From contig JAESIW010000020.1 of NCBI GenBank assembly GCA_016802295.1, positions 1,626,120 through 1,690,119 of the forward strand: a stretch of DNA of 64,000 bases, in the 5' to 3' direction. Of this stretch, positions 10,809-23,131 are shown one piece after another. The stretch comes from Brachionus rotundiformis (taxonomy: Eukaryota > Rotifera > Eurotatoria > Ploima > Brachionidae). The stretch's first letter is position 1, and each line of letters opens with the position of its first letter. The notes under the pieces are model-generated. The model worked only from the letters and a program-made list of their open reading frames with translations, searched no databases and had not been told where the DNA came from. A program made the position numbers and the translations under genes.

Positions 10809-11344
10809 AGTTAAATTTAATTTTCCGTTTAAAAGTTACCTTTTTTACATTGTTTTAATTTTTGTATATTCCAAATAAATTTTGTTAAAAATTGAGTTTT
10901 TTATTTACAAAGTTAAAATCAAAAAATATGTTATGATAAATTTTGAATGTTACTTATAATAATATAAATGAAGACTCGTTTAATTCACTTAATTCTCATT
11001 CAAAAAATTCAATTGAAGAACAGAAATAAATTTGTTAAAGAAACAAGCTTTTATAAGCATAGTTTTGATAAAAATTATATTTTTTTAATTGTTATATTGA
11101 ACAAATAAGTTTATTTTTTAGTAAATTTATTTATTATTTACCGAAAGAATTTCTTAAATTATAATTTAATTTTTATTTCGATCTTTGTTTTTAAAATATT
11201 AACTTTGGCTTTAATTTACAAATTTTGTCAAAATAGTTTTTTCGATTTGTTTAGAGTAAAAAACCAGAAAAATACTATAATAAATTTGTCAGATTTTAAT
11301 TTATAAATAAACATAAAAATGAATAAAACAAAATATTTATCAAA
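10809..11344. other. Intergenic between converging genes
   Basis: AT-rich sequence between the 3' ends of the short GIGYF paralog (+) and the TMEM145-like gene (-). An AATAAA at about 10874 probably serves the former. Nothing else is seen. Confidence 0.6.
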
Positions 11345-13265
11345 TTAACTGATATCATTAAGATTAATTAAATTTTTTTCTGTTTTTTTTTCTTTAACCA
11401 CAATTAATTTTCCATCATCGTGATCTATTCCATCATTGTTGTAAATATACTGTAAATTGGAAAATTCATATTTTTTTTCTTTTTTTCCAGGAAGTTTGAG
11501 TGGAGTCTTTGGAGACCACATTATGTAAAAAAGTACAACTACCGAAATGAAATTAACAAAAAATCGTATACCTTAAAATATAAATTTTGAACTAAAATGA
11601 ATCAAAATTTTTGAAAATTGATACCCAAGATAAGTCTAAATCGAAATAACTCAGATAAAAATGAACAAATGAAAATAAGAACTGGTAAATAAATAAACCA
11701 AACCAAACAGCAAGCACCATAATGTAAATAAAATGTCATATATTTATCCACTTGTTCCTCTCTGGAACTGTTGTCAAATAAACTCTCAGTTCTGTCAAAT
11801 TGATCATCCGAAAGTTTTTCATTCACAATTTCGTAATCTTCAACATCACTTAGGTTAACTTCGTCTGAATTTTTGTCCAAGCCGGATCGATCATTATCTT
11901 CTTCATCTTAACATTAGATGTTTTAATAAATTAAGCATTAAAAAAAAATTATCAGCTTATAAGATTATTACTCAATTCATTTCTCAAGGCAGTTGACTCT
12001 GCATGTCTAAAAGTTTCTTTTAATTCTATGAGAAACCATACCATGAACAAAAATCTTGTACCTAATTCCACATAACCTGCAGCTGTTTCATAGGAATTCA
12101 TATTAAAAATTGGATCAACTGTTTCCTAAGATCGAAAAATTAAAATGGAAAATTTGTTTTTTTTTTGTTAATTTACCAAAGAAAACAAATGGCTCACAAT
12201 AAGAGTAAATTGAAGTACAAATCCTAAAATTATGGATTTTTTATTCATCTTTAATTCTTTTGAGCGCGTGGTCCATCCTTTGGCTATGCATATTAAAATC
12301 ATAATCAGGGTCGAGATTCCAACTGTTTCCATTAAATCACCTAAAAATAGCATAAAATAGACACCTTTTCCATCAAACGCAAATACCAATGTGTGTATCA
12401 TGGAAAGAAAGCGGCTTGTCAGTTCAATTGTGACATATATGAACAACAATAGATAAAGATAGTGAAAATGTTTCTTGATCCTATGGACAATAAATGGAAA
12501 AATGAAAAAATATATTAAAAATGAACATAGGTATATTTCAAAAACATTCTGTAATTCATAGCTGAATTGATGCTCAAAAAGATAAGTACGATCAGACTTT
12601 GGATTGCCATTGACCAGCCAAATGTCATATGCAATTGTGTACGATGGGCTTTTGCCTTGGTTGATAGAATTTTTATTACCTATCATGTTTCCTAAATCTT
12701 TCCATTCACAGTTATCACGTACACATGCAACCAGGCTAAGATACCAAAATCTTGGTTGATTTATGTCCTGAATTTTGTACGTAAATTGATAGCCTGGAAT
12801 TACGTTTTCTGTTTTATCTTCATCGATGCATAACTTATTACCAAAACATGGCACATGCCTTATAAAGTCAAGTTTTCCATTTTCGTTACAGCCGAAAAAA
12901 TATGCTTTTTCATTTATGTTTTCAAACATCAAATTACAAGCTTCCGATCTTGGTCTTATGCGTCTATGCTCGTAATAGTCCGTAAAATAATTGTAATCAA
13001 GAAATGTTAACATTATTTGAAGATTAGAAGGAAGTGGATAAGTTTTGTTGATGTTGACACCGTCAATTAGCGAAATATTGCCATAAATGAAGCCTCGGGT
13101 AGAATATTTCTCTATAGTATTGGTCGACTGAATACCAAAACGGGTTAAAAATTTGAAAAATTCATCAGTTTTAAAAGTTCCTTTCAAATGAAGTCCGCTT
13201 GATGACCAAATAAGCATTAAGAAAAATAGCCATTTAAAGCAGTTCCGAACAGGATTAAATACCAT
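11345..13265 (-). CDS. TMEM145/GPR180-family seven-helix membrane protein
   Basis: Predicted member of the GpcrRhopsn4 (intimal thickness-related receptor) family. The long first exon (13265 down to about 12168) encodes a signal peptide, then an extracellular domain beginning LHLKGTFKTDEFF with RGFIYGNISL and several Cys, then the first helices of the membrane bundle, with the family motif AKGWTTRSKEL. A second exon (about 12127-11970) reads DPIFNMNSYETAAGYVELG and MVWFLIEL. A third (about 11908-11605) carries a long acidic insert and FYLHYGACCLVWFIYLP. The last exon ends at 11345 with a charged tail. The spacing and wording match TMEM145 more closely than GPR180. Its biological role is not well defined in any animal; GPR180 has been linked to TGF-beta and lactate signalling. 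Confidence 0.88.
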
Positions 13266-13604
13266 TATTAAATTTGGTCTAATGTCTATTTTTAATTGAT
13301 CATTCTAAATTAAAACCTGATATTTTTTTATTTTTTTTAATTAAAATATTTAAAATTAATTTAAATTTTTTTTTTATTTTTTCATAATTCACAGTCAGAT
13401 TTTGTTTTGTTGTTTTTGAAGTTTAGAATATATGAATGAATTTTGGTTGAAATCAAATAAGAAATTATTCAACAATTTATAATTATAGAAATAATTATTT
13501 GTTGCTGACTCATATAACAAAAGTAAAAATTAATATGCAATTTGAGTATTGGTCTTGGAAACAAAAAATAAATAAATATTTTCTAAATTTTCTTATAAAC
13601 CAAA
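13266..13604. other. Divergent intergenic region
   Basis: About 340 bp between the start codons of the TMEM145-like gene (-) and calcineurin A (+). It probably holds both promoters, but I see no distinct element. Confidence 0.5.
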
Positions 13605-15163
13605 ATGGGTATCAAAGTATCTAAAAAAATAAGATCTACTCGTAAACGAATGATAAAACATGTTCCTTGTCCAATACACACCATTATACAAACGAAGGAT
13701 GTCTTCGATAATGCTCTTGATCCTGATATTCCAAATCTTAATAAGCTTAAAAATCATTTAGAAAATGAGGGACGAGTTGATCAAGATTTGATGATGAAAA
13801 TTATTAGTATGACTGATAATCTTCTGATTAAGGAGCCTAATGTTTTAAAGATCGAGTCACCTGTTAACATTGTTGGTGATATTCATGGACAATTTTATGA
13901 TCTAATGACCATCATATCGCTAGGTGGCCATCCTGATCAATCTAATTATCTTTTTATGGGTGACTTTGTTGATAGAGGCCTTTTCTCTTTTGAATGTGTT
14001 TGCTATCTTTACAGCTTAAAAATCCGCTTTCCAAATAAAATTTTTCTTCTCAGAGGAAATCATGAGAGCAGACATCTGACCAAATTTTTCACATTCAGAG
14101 ATGAATGCTTATTAAAAGCCAATGAGGAAATATACCAAAGATTGATGAACTCTTTTGACAATTTGCCCATTGCCGCAGTAGTTGATTCTAAATTTTGTAA
14201 AAAATTTTCTTCTTTTTTTATCTTGTAATGTAATTTAATCAGCTTCAGAAACAAGTTTGTGTCCATGGTGGTTTATCGCCAAGCTTTTCCTTCATTAGTG
14301 ATTTAGAAAAGGAATTCAGATTTAAAGAAATACCAAAGCATGGAATTTTATGCGACATAACTTGGTCAGATCCATTAGATAGCTTAGAACAAGCTGATAA
14401 AGAAGATATATCAAGCTTAGACTCTGCTAGTGATTTAAAAAATTTTTTTCTCCATAATTCTAACAGAGGATGTTCATTTTTTTATACAAAAAATGCTATC
14501 GAAAATTTTTTAAAAGAAAATAATTTAATATCTCTAATTAGAGCTCATCAGGTTCAACGAGAAGGTATATCTTTAAGTAGTTGCTTGGTATCTGATCCCG
14601 ACACATCGCAGTCGATCGGTTTTCCATCGTTAATTAGCATTTTTTCAGCCCCTAATTACTGTGATGTTTATAAAAATAAAGGTGCTATAATTAGCTATTC
14701 AGATGAAAATTTTTCAATAAAATTATTTAATGCAGCTGAGCACCCATTTGTTTTGCCAAATTTTCAGAATGCTTTTACCTGGTCCCTCCCATTCATACTC
14801 GAAAAATTCACCGATCTACTTGTCTATATTCTAAATCAAATATCAGATGAAGAAATCAATGAGGAAATTGTTGGTTCAACCTTTCAAAATAAGAAATCGA
14901 GGATAACCAAAAAGTCAAAATTAAAATATCTCATAGACTATAGAGATAATGTCAAAAAACAGACCAACTTCAGCAGATCCAAACTGAGACTTGGCTCATT
15001 GGCAACAAATAATACGCTTAGAAGAAAATCAAGTGATGCAGATAGAGAACTGTTAATAGACTTGGAAACAAAAGGCCTCCAATCATTCGAAGATGCTGAC
15101 AATTTAGAATCCTTGCATTACAAGATTGTCAATTCAGACCAAGAAATTAAAGAAAATATTTAA
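13605..15163 (+). CDS. PPP3C: Calcineurin A (protein phosphatase 2B catalytic subunit)
   Basis: Ca2+/calmodulin-dependent Ser/Thr phosphatase catalytic subunit of about 500 residues in two exons: 13605-14196 and 14256-15163. The join is TTT T|..|TT TGT, giving SKFFCVHGG, as in vertebrate QQFLCVHGG. PPP signature motifs are intact: GDIHGQ, GDFVDRG, LLRGNHES, then SAPNYCD in exon 2. The calcineurin-B-binding helix is clear (FTWSLPFILEKFTDLLVYI). The calmodulin-binding region is only loosely similar, while an autoinhibitory-segment match (GLQSFEDADNLESL, compare SFEEAKGLDRIN) lies near the C-terminus. The catalytic core differs from vertebrates more than is usual for this slow-evolving enzyme, for example GDFVDRG for GDYVDRG and an expanded acidic loop after ITWSDP. 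I infer a functional but fast-evolving calcineurin A. Confidence 0.94.
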
Positions 15164-15341
15164 TATATAGCATAATCTTGATAATATTTATTTTAACTAT
15201 TTTGATTTAACTGATCAATTAAATTTAAAAATTTAATAAAGAAAGATAAATATTTGATCAAATAGAAATAATTAAAAATTTGTCTTATTTAAAATTCTTT
15301 AAAATAGTAAATTTTATTTAAAAAAAATTAAATAATAATTT

Positions 15342-16613
15342 TTAATTATCTTTCTTATCGTCTTCATCACTCTCATAATCTCTTATATCATCAGTATCTT
15401 TATGATTTTTCATCAGTCGGAAAAGCATACGCAAAATTAGCTAAAGATAAATATTAAATTTAGAATTTTTTTGCATAAAAAAACCTACATAAAACCAATA
15501 GACGTTTAGTAGAAATAAGGTGAACAACAGGCCATTAAAGAGAGCGTAAAATTTGGCTCCATTTTTGTAGGCCAATTGGTAAGCTCTGTGACATGTAATC
15601 ACTCCACTAGCGTACAAAATTTTCAATGGAAACCAATAGAGTCTAAAAATGTACCTACAAAAATAGCTATTTAAAACCAAAATTTTGTAAATTGTAATAC
15701 ATGAAATACCATGTTATTGTAAAAGCACCAAAGCCAATTAATGAAAGTGTCTCATGGAATGTGTAAAATTTTTTATTTCGTTGCTTTAAATAAACATTAC
15801 ATTTAGTGAATTCTAATAACAAATCGTTGACATCATGAAAAAAGAGAACCAAAACACCAAATCTGTGGAATCTAAAATTATCAATTTAAAGATAAGAAAA
15901 CTTTTTTTTTAAATTTCTTAAAGTACCTTAAACCGTAGGATCCAACTAGTAAAGTAACAGTCACAAAATGATGAATCAACATAATAAAAAAATCTTTTCG
16001 CCAAGCATCCATAAAAATGGTGGCATAAATTGAATGAATATAAAAGCTTGCTTCAGCCAGATAAATTATTTTAATATCAAAAGGAACTTGGGTTTCGTTT
16101 AGCCAGCCTAGATTTTTAAATTTAATTTGAAAATTTTTTTAAAAATGTTAAAAAAATTACCATCGAATAAATTCGCGGGATACTTAAAATAATCATAATT
16201 AAATGTTAACAAATAACAAGTATAGAACCAAAAACATGTATAAATAATTGTTTTCCAAAAACTTTCTGGGAATTTTTCTCTATCTGATTTTTTGTCAATT
16301 TTCAAATAAGCAATTAAGCGCTTAAATAAATTCATAGTATTATATTAAAACAAAAAAATTCTATCATTACCTTGCATATAAAGTTTTCAAAAAAATATCG
16401 TACTAAAGTAAAGCCAATCACCAAGTAAAAGGTTGTTAATAGCTCTTCATATGGAAAGCGGTAATATTTTGAAAAATCTTCGAGAAATGTATGCGGAAAG
16501 CTATAATTTTCCCAATTATTGTCTTCAAAATAATGCCATTTAATCGCCTTGTAAGCTCCAACAAAAAGATCAATATAACCAGGATTGGTAGTGTAACCAA
16601 AATCTATGCTCAT
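15342..16613 (-). CDS. CERS: Ceramide synthase (TLC-domain, Lag1 family)
   Basis: ER multi-pass acyltransferase joining a fatty acyl-CoA to a sphingoid base. Several short exons run from 16613 to 15342. The N-terminus is luminal and loop-rich. KFPESFWKTIIYTCFW opens the TLC domain. A later exon gives DAWRKDFFIMLIHHFVT, containing the conserved His pair, and the next gives LVLFFHDVNDLLLEFTK, the Lag1p motif with its two Asp residues. RLYWFPLKILY and the last helix precede an acidic tail (DYESDEDDKK), typical of animal ceramide synthases. The homeobox-like insert of CerS2-6 is not visible, so it resembles the CerS1 architecture. Both catalytic His and both Asp are present, so activity is expected. 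Confidence 0.92.
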
Positions 16614-18474
16614 AATTCTTTTTTTTTGTTAATGACTTTTAAAAAATAAAATTTTGTATCTTATTTTAATTTAAAAGCTAAGCTTAAATCGCTCGAGCGT
16701 ACAAAGTTAGTATTAAAAGACAAAACTAGTTTTCTTTTTCTAAATCAATTAAAACAAAAATTTAACTTTTAAATTTTGGTTGTAAATTATATTTTAATCT
16801 GGGTTAAATATTTGCTAGGCTATAATTTTTTTTAGTAATTTTAATGTCAAAACATGTCAATCTAGAAAAAATGTATCATTTTAACACTTGAATAAACCCT
16901 TTAGGAGTTTTAAAGATAATTTTGATATTTTAAATTTGCCTCTGTATTCGTCTAAGCTTAATGCAGATATAAATATCAATTTTATCACCATTTATAATCT
17001 TTATTCGGTTAACTACTGACTTATAAGAAAATTGGGTTAAACTAACTATACCGGATTCTGGTTCTCTCGAACCATAAATTTGCTAATATTTTAATCATAA
17101 ATTTAAGAATAAAAAAATTTTACTTGATAATGAATAATTTTTAATATTTGTGATCTATTGTTAGTTTTAGCATAATTTCATTTAATTGTCGAACAAACCT
17201 TTTAACTATTCTCTAACTACTGGCATATCATTATGTTTTTAAAGTTAATTAATTTTAAATTCAATCAATTTTTGATGTAAGCATAGACAAATTTTGATGA
17301 AAAATTTAATTTAAAATAGATCTTTTTCAATTTAAAATACATTAATTTTAATCGTTATATTTTTTTTTCGGAATTAATTAACTTAAAATAATTCTTTTAA
17401 ATATTCTTGAATCAAAACTTAATCCCAACTTAATTTTTTTGATTAAATACTAAAAAAAAACAAAAACCTTATTAAAGCATATTCAAAATACTTTTTTTAA
17501 AATTACTTAATAAAATGATGACGAATATTTTTATCTTACAGGCTGCCGACGTATACCTGCATCTCTTGGTAGAATGCATTTAAGGGCATAAATATTTTGC
17601 TTATTCTCTACTTCATCTGATTGTCAGTATACTTTGATCTATCTTTGCATCTTTTTTTCTATTCTTTTAATTTACACATATATATCAGATAAGTATTTTT
17701 ATTTTTAGTATGTAAATAAAAAATACTGATTTAAAGTAAATACTTTTATTTAACTTAAAAAAAATTATATAAATAGCTTGAAATGAAAATATCAAAAATT
17801 TCTAAAGAAGGCTTCTCCGATTTTCATCCAGTGTTTTTTTTAACTTTTAGACAGGTATTGTCTTATGGTCACGAAAAAAATAAAGATGACTTAAAATAAC
17901 AAATTGTTAAATTAGATGATTTTTTTTAAAATTAAATTTTTAATTTATTTATAAATATACTTTATAAAAAAAGACGAAACATTTCTTATCATTTAATTTA
18001 TTTAAATTTTCAAAAATGTCAAAAGGAAATATCAATAATAATAATAATCAATAAAGATCAAAAAAAAATCAAAAAATAAAAATAATTAAACATATTTTAA
18101 AAATGATACTGTGTGAATGTTTAGGTTCGTTGAAGAACTTTTATGAAATATGAACATCGAGACACAAATTTTGCTACAATACCATAAATTAGACCTAGAA
18201 ACGCAAGAAAACTCATTTACTCAAAAAATAAACAAAAAAGAAAACAATATACTAAGAGTCAACATAAAATTTAATCAATTTAAACATTTGTATGACTCGA
18301 ATGGTGCTAGCCAAACCGGTACAGAACTATAAGTGTGTTATATTCAGTATCTAGGATTGCTCTTACTTTTTTTTTATTAAAAATAACATTTTTATTTTCG
18401 ATTTAAAATGAAAGCAAAAAATGTGATGTTAATTTTTTGAAAAATAAATTTCCTTTTCACTTAAAAAAAATTAT
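16614..18474. other. AT-rich intergenic, no supported gene
   Basis: A 60-codon ATG frame at 18150-18332 shows no similarity or splice context. A short, more GC-rich island at about 17538-17600 stands out in the AT background but has no frame I recognise; it could be a retroelement relic. Confidence 0.5.
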
Positions 18475-21400
18475 CTACAACATATCAATATCGCCGCGGT
18501 TTTTTAAACTTGGATCAGGTTGAACGGTGAAACCAAGCAATTGGCTGTCCAATTTTTGACCCTTGGAACGTCTCTTTTGCTTTTGTTTTGTCGAAAAGCT
18601 TCCTTCACGAAGGTTAAACTGAGATGATGGATCATCATTTACTTTTTTGGAATTAGTTTGTTGACTAAGCTATTAAAAATTAAATATAACCAAAATTTGA
18701 ATGATTTAAAAATTTCAATTAAAAAAAAATATCTTCTCTTTTGCTAAAATTAAATTTTCCTAACAGATATTAACTGTCAAATATCTTAAGATAATAATCG
18801 TGAAATTGAAGTTAATGATTTAATTTTAATTATCATGTTCAAAAATTAACATTAAAAACGGATTAAAATAATTTTAAATTTTAAAAAATATGGTAAAATA
18901 TTCTAGATTTACAAGTATTGATAATTTTTGGTAATGGTTTAAATCAATTTACTCAATAAACGCCTTTGTTTCAAACTTTCAACCAAAAAATTCATTAAAA
19001 CTAATTTAGTAGCATTTTTTGAGCATGATAAATAAAATCAATTTTGATACATTAATTTATGATTTAATTTTTTGATTAAGAAATTTTTTCAAAAAACTAA
19101 AAATTTATTTAAATTATTACTTGACTCTCTCTATTGATGAAAAATTGCTGTGCAAAGTCTTTTGCTTGTTTAGATTCTCCTAGATAATTGATCACATAGT
19201 CTTCTATTTCAGCACAGGTCTCTATTTCACGTAGAAAATTAACGAAAGTTGGAATGTGCACTTAAAAATAAATGGCCATTCAAACTTATTAAATAGTTAA
19301 TTACGATATTTTGCTTTACAATCTGCTTGGAAGTCTTTGAGCTGTTCATGGCACCATTTCATAAATTCATCAGATATGGTCATGTTATGTAAAATCTTTT
19401 GTTGAGCTGACGCGTTATCATGATGCTTTTTGGTTTGCTTTGTTTCTGGTTCTTTAGATGTTACTTTTACTTGAGCTTGTTGCTTTGGATTCGACTGTTT
19501 TGGTTTTGTTTCGGCTACTTCAGTCCAAAATCCACCATTGTTGTCATTTGGCTGTGTTTTGGAATTTGTATTGGCTGCATTTGCCCATGAGGTCCATGGT
19601 TGTTTGGATGAATTTTGCTGAGAAGACTTCGCTTGAGATTTTTGAGCCGCAGTAGCAGTCACTTTTTCAACATTTTTTTGCTCAGCTTGAATGTTTGCCA
19701 GCGACACAGCCTGAGAAGAGCTAACGCTTGGTGGAGATTGTTGCTGACCACGAAAAAGACTGCTCCAAGAACTGCTCGAATTATTTTGTTGTTGACTGAG
19801 TGCTTCAGCTTGCTTCAATTGCTCGAAAATTTTTTGCTCTAGAGCTTGTTGCTCCAAAACAGATTTAAGGTCCACATTTGGAAGCTGAGAAGATTGCTGC
19901 TTTGCCCATTGTGCGTGAGAAGGCAGCATTAATTTGTTCAGCTGTTCTTGTCGAAGCTTTTGCTTTTGTCTTTCAAGTTCGGCTTGTTTGCGGGCCATTT
20001 CGGCCTGTTGCTCCAATAAACGCTTCTTCTCAATCTCTTCTAGTTGCTGTTTTTGAATTCTAACAAAAAAATTTTATCAAAATAGCATTTTTTAAACAAT
20101 TTTTTTAAAGATTTTTAGATTCAAAAGAACAGAACCATTTTATCTTAGAAAAAAATAATAATTCTTTATTACTATATAAAATATATTTCTCTATTCATTG
20201 TTACTTTAATTATTAATGTAATCGTTTGAATTAGAGTTTATCTAAAAATTTAGATGAATTTATAATTTTTTCCTTGAATTTCAATACAAATTAAATACTT
20301 GAGATTATTATAAAAAATGTTTCTAGCCAATAATCATATTTTATATAAAAATTTTTAAGAATAATTTTAATTTATAAATTTTATATTTCTCATATTTTTT
20401 TTAAATTAACCTAATAAATAATAAATAATATTCATCCAGAACTTACAATTCTATTTTTTTTTGTTCCTCTTTTTGTTTTTTAAGTTCTTCGGCTTTTTTT
20501 CTTTCCTCGTCTTTCTTTTTTTTTGTTTCCTCGTTCCTTTTTCTTTCCTCCTCTTGTGTTTTGATTATCTCTCGTAGTTTTTTCTTTTGCTGTTCCTTTC
20601 TCATTTCTTCACGTACTCGTTCTTCCTCGGCTCGCTTCACAGCTTCTTCTTGCTGCTGTTTGATAATGACCTCTTGTTGTCTTCTTCTCTCATCTTCTTC
20701 CAATCTTTGCTTAATCTGCTGTTCTTTTTCTATTTTCCTTCTTTTTTCCTCCTCTATCTTAGTTATTTCGAACAGAGCTTGTATTTTGTCCTTTATGGGG
20801 TTAGCTTCCGGATTCGAGCTCATCTGACCAAGCATCATATTTCCCTGGCCATTTAAATGATTTAAAAGGCCAAGAGTATTTGGGTTCCCTTGCATCAAGT
20901 TATTTATGGGTGAAATGGATGACGGAGGAGTCGGATTCAAATTGGGGCTGATTCGAGAATGTTGCTCATTCCAAACCGGTTGGTTGGGAAGCGCAGCGTC
21001 CAGAATAGCCGGGTCAAGGCCGGTAAACACTTCGCCTTGTTTTGTTTTAGAACTTAAATTACACTGATTAATCAAGGCTTCTTGTTTATTGCGTAGTTCA
21101 TGCAAGTTATTTAAAACCCCATTTACTCCCAGAGTTCCCAGAGATGCCACTGCTGCTTTTTGCTGTAGCTGAATTTGCTGAATTTGTTGAATTACATTGT
21201 TTAAATTGGCAGTATTTTGGCCAGCTTTTTGCTGATTGGCTATGTATGCTTGAAGCAAATGGTAATTTTGAGGTAAAAACTGGGCTTGTTGAAACATTTG
21301 TATCTGGTCATGAGACCATTGCTGCGTATTCGTTGAAGCTGAAGAAGCATGAACTTTGGGCGGGGATGAGAAGGGCATTCGGCCGAGATTCTGAGTCAAA

Positions 21401-23003
21401 ACACCTAGTGGTACAAATTTTTCATCACAACCTCGCTTTACCATCAAACTCATGCTAAAATAGCCAGCGGTAAGCCAACCTGCCATTTGCTCCGAGCTAA
21501 ACGAACCCTGTATTTGATTCTGCGGGTCCAAATAAAACCAACGTTCTGCTTCTGGATGATCCAATGGCACTGTTCCTAATTTTGGATCATTATTTTGTAC
21601 AATATTATTATTAGTCGAAGATAATAGATTGGCTTGGTTCAGCTTTGTCTGTGGCTCATTAATGTCGCTGATTTGTGGTTCATTAATTACAGCCTGGGTC
21701 ATTTTTTCGGCTAAATGGTCTGCGTCGTTAATTAAATCATTGGTTTCTTTTTTTAACTTTTTTTCTGTTTCGACCGGCTTATTCTCTCTGGTATCTGGCA
21801 ATTCTTTTTCAATTTTTTCTTCCTTAACAGGAACAAATTTTCCACTTTCGTCAAATGTCATTCTTTTTTGTTTATCGTCCGTATTTGCTTCCTTATCATC
21901 ATCGTCATCATTCAACCATTCAGGATGTGGTTCCACTCTTTCATAAGTCCTATTTTTACCATCGGATTTTTTATAACTCGACCATTCTCTGTTATTTTTC
22001 CATTCCTTTTTGCTTTTATTCTCATTTTTAGAATCCAAATTTACCGCAGCATTTTCCGACTCAGACATTTCTTTTTCATCCTGTGTCAAATCCTTGTCAT
22101 CATTTTCCTCTGTTTCCGAAATTGAGGCTTTGCTCCTCCAATTTTCATCTGCCATAGCTCTGGAATATTCTTTTTTTGAACCAGGTTCACGTTCTTCCCA
22201 ATTAGAAGAGCGATTATAGGAACCTCGGCTGTATCCACCTCGGCCCCCGCCCCTGGTCGAATTACTAACAGGAATCGGGTTGCCATCTTCGTCAAGTGCA
22301 GGAGGCTTGCCAGCATGACCGTGGCCATCGCTTCCTCCACGACCCCTGCCACGACCACGAGCACCACCACCCCTCTCGGCACCATATGAACCTCTGCCTG
22401 ATTGACCACCAGAACCTGAGCCCCGACCTCCTCTGCCTGCACCACCTCTCAGCGAACCAGTTTCTCCACCTCGACCTCCGGGTCCTATTGTTACACCTTG
22501 AAGCTTGCTATAAGCTGCCAATGCAGCTGCACTATTAACACAAGTTGATAAATATTTCTTTAGAAATAAATAAATAAATATTTTTATCAAAAGTTAAAAA
22601 TTATTTTTAAATTATCTACTTGTTCTTCTTGACTGGGCTGAGACAAAAGTACCGGTCGTTGTAGGTCTTTTTTGAGTAAATCTTCAAATTCAGCAAATAG
22701 GGAATCAGGTGGTGGTTGGCTGAAAATAGCTTTTTCAATGGTTTCATATATGGCCAACATTTCTTCACGACCATAGCGATTCTTGGCCAATTGAAAAGTA
22801 AGTCCAGGTGACGGTGGCAAACCAGAGATCTTAGTGCCGTCACCACTAGATAATTGTCTTAACCTGATCGATAACACGTCATCAATTTTAATTTAGACTA
22901 GATTAAAATGTCAAAGTTACCATGCTGGACCAAACGTAAGTCCACCAGTGTCGACTGTCTTAGCTGAGGATATTTTAATTAATTCACTATTGGATCCCTC
23001 CAT
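18475..23003 (-). CDS. GIGYF: GIGYF full-length paralog (GYF-domain translational repressor scaffold)
   Basis: Six exons, all phases consistent: 23003-22921, 22863-22620, 22557-20447, 20059-19305, 19260-19121 and 18669-18475, for 1175 residues. The start gives MEGSNSELIK and GGLTFGPAW. Exon 2 has the 4EHP-binding region (RYGREEMLAIY). Exon 3 begins CVNSAAALAAYSKLQG, then a run of RGG/RG repeats typical of RNA-binding or arginine-methylated segments, an acidic region and the GYF domain (WFYLDPQNQIQGSF, EQMAGWL, GYFSMSLMVKRG). Note GSF where the family has GPF. A long Glu/Lys/Arg coiled coil spans exons 3-4, followed by Gln/Ser-rich sequence. Exons 4-6 encode the conserved GIGYF C-terminus: FMKWCHEQL, HIPTFVNFLREIE, NYLGESKQAKDFAQQF and QLLGFTV. 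In other animals this scaffold recruits 4EHP, and at least in vertebrates ZNF598 and decay factors. Confidence 0.95.
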
Positions 23004-23131
23004 TTTCATTGTTTATGTGTATTATAAATATTTTTCAATTGATAAAAATTCTGTCAAATTAAAAAAAAAAATAAAAAAATGAGCAAACCAAGTACCAATT
23101 TTTATTTTTTTTTCATTTATTTTGTCTCTAG

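Noticed and set aside
18150..18332. 60-codon ATG frame
   Set aside because: Low-complexity Asn/Lys/Gln composition expected from AT-rich DNA; no family, no introns, no conserved neighbours.
20561..22538. Several long plus-strand frames opposite the GIGYF gene
   Set aside because: They are antisense shadows of the coiled-coil and RGG-coding exon; their Ser/Phe/Leu-rich or His-rich content mirrors Glu/Lys/Arg and Gly/Arg codons.
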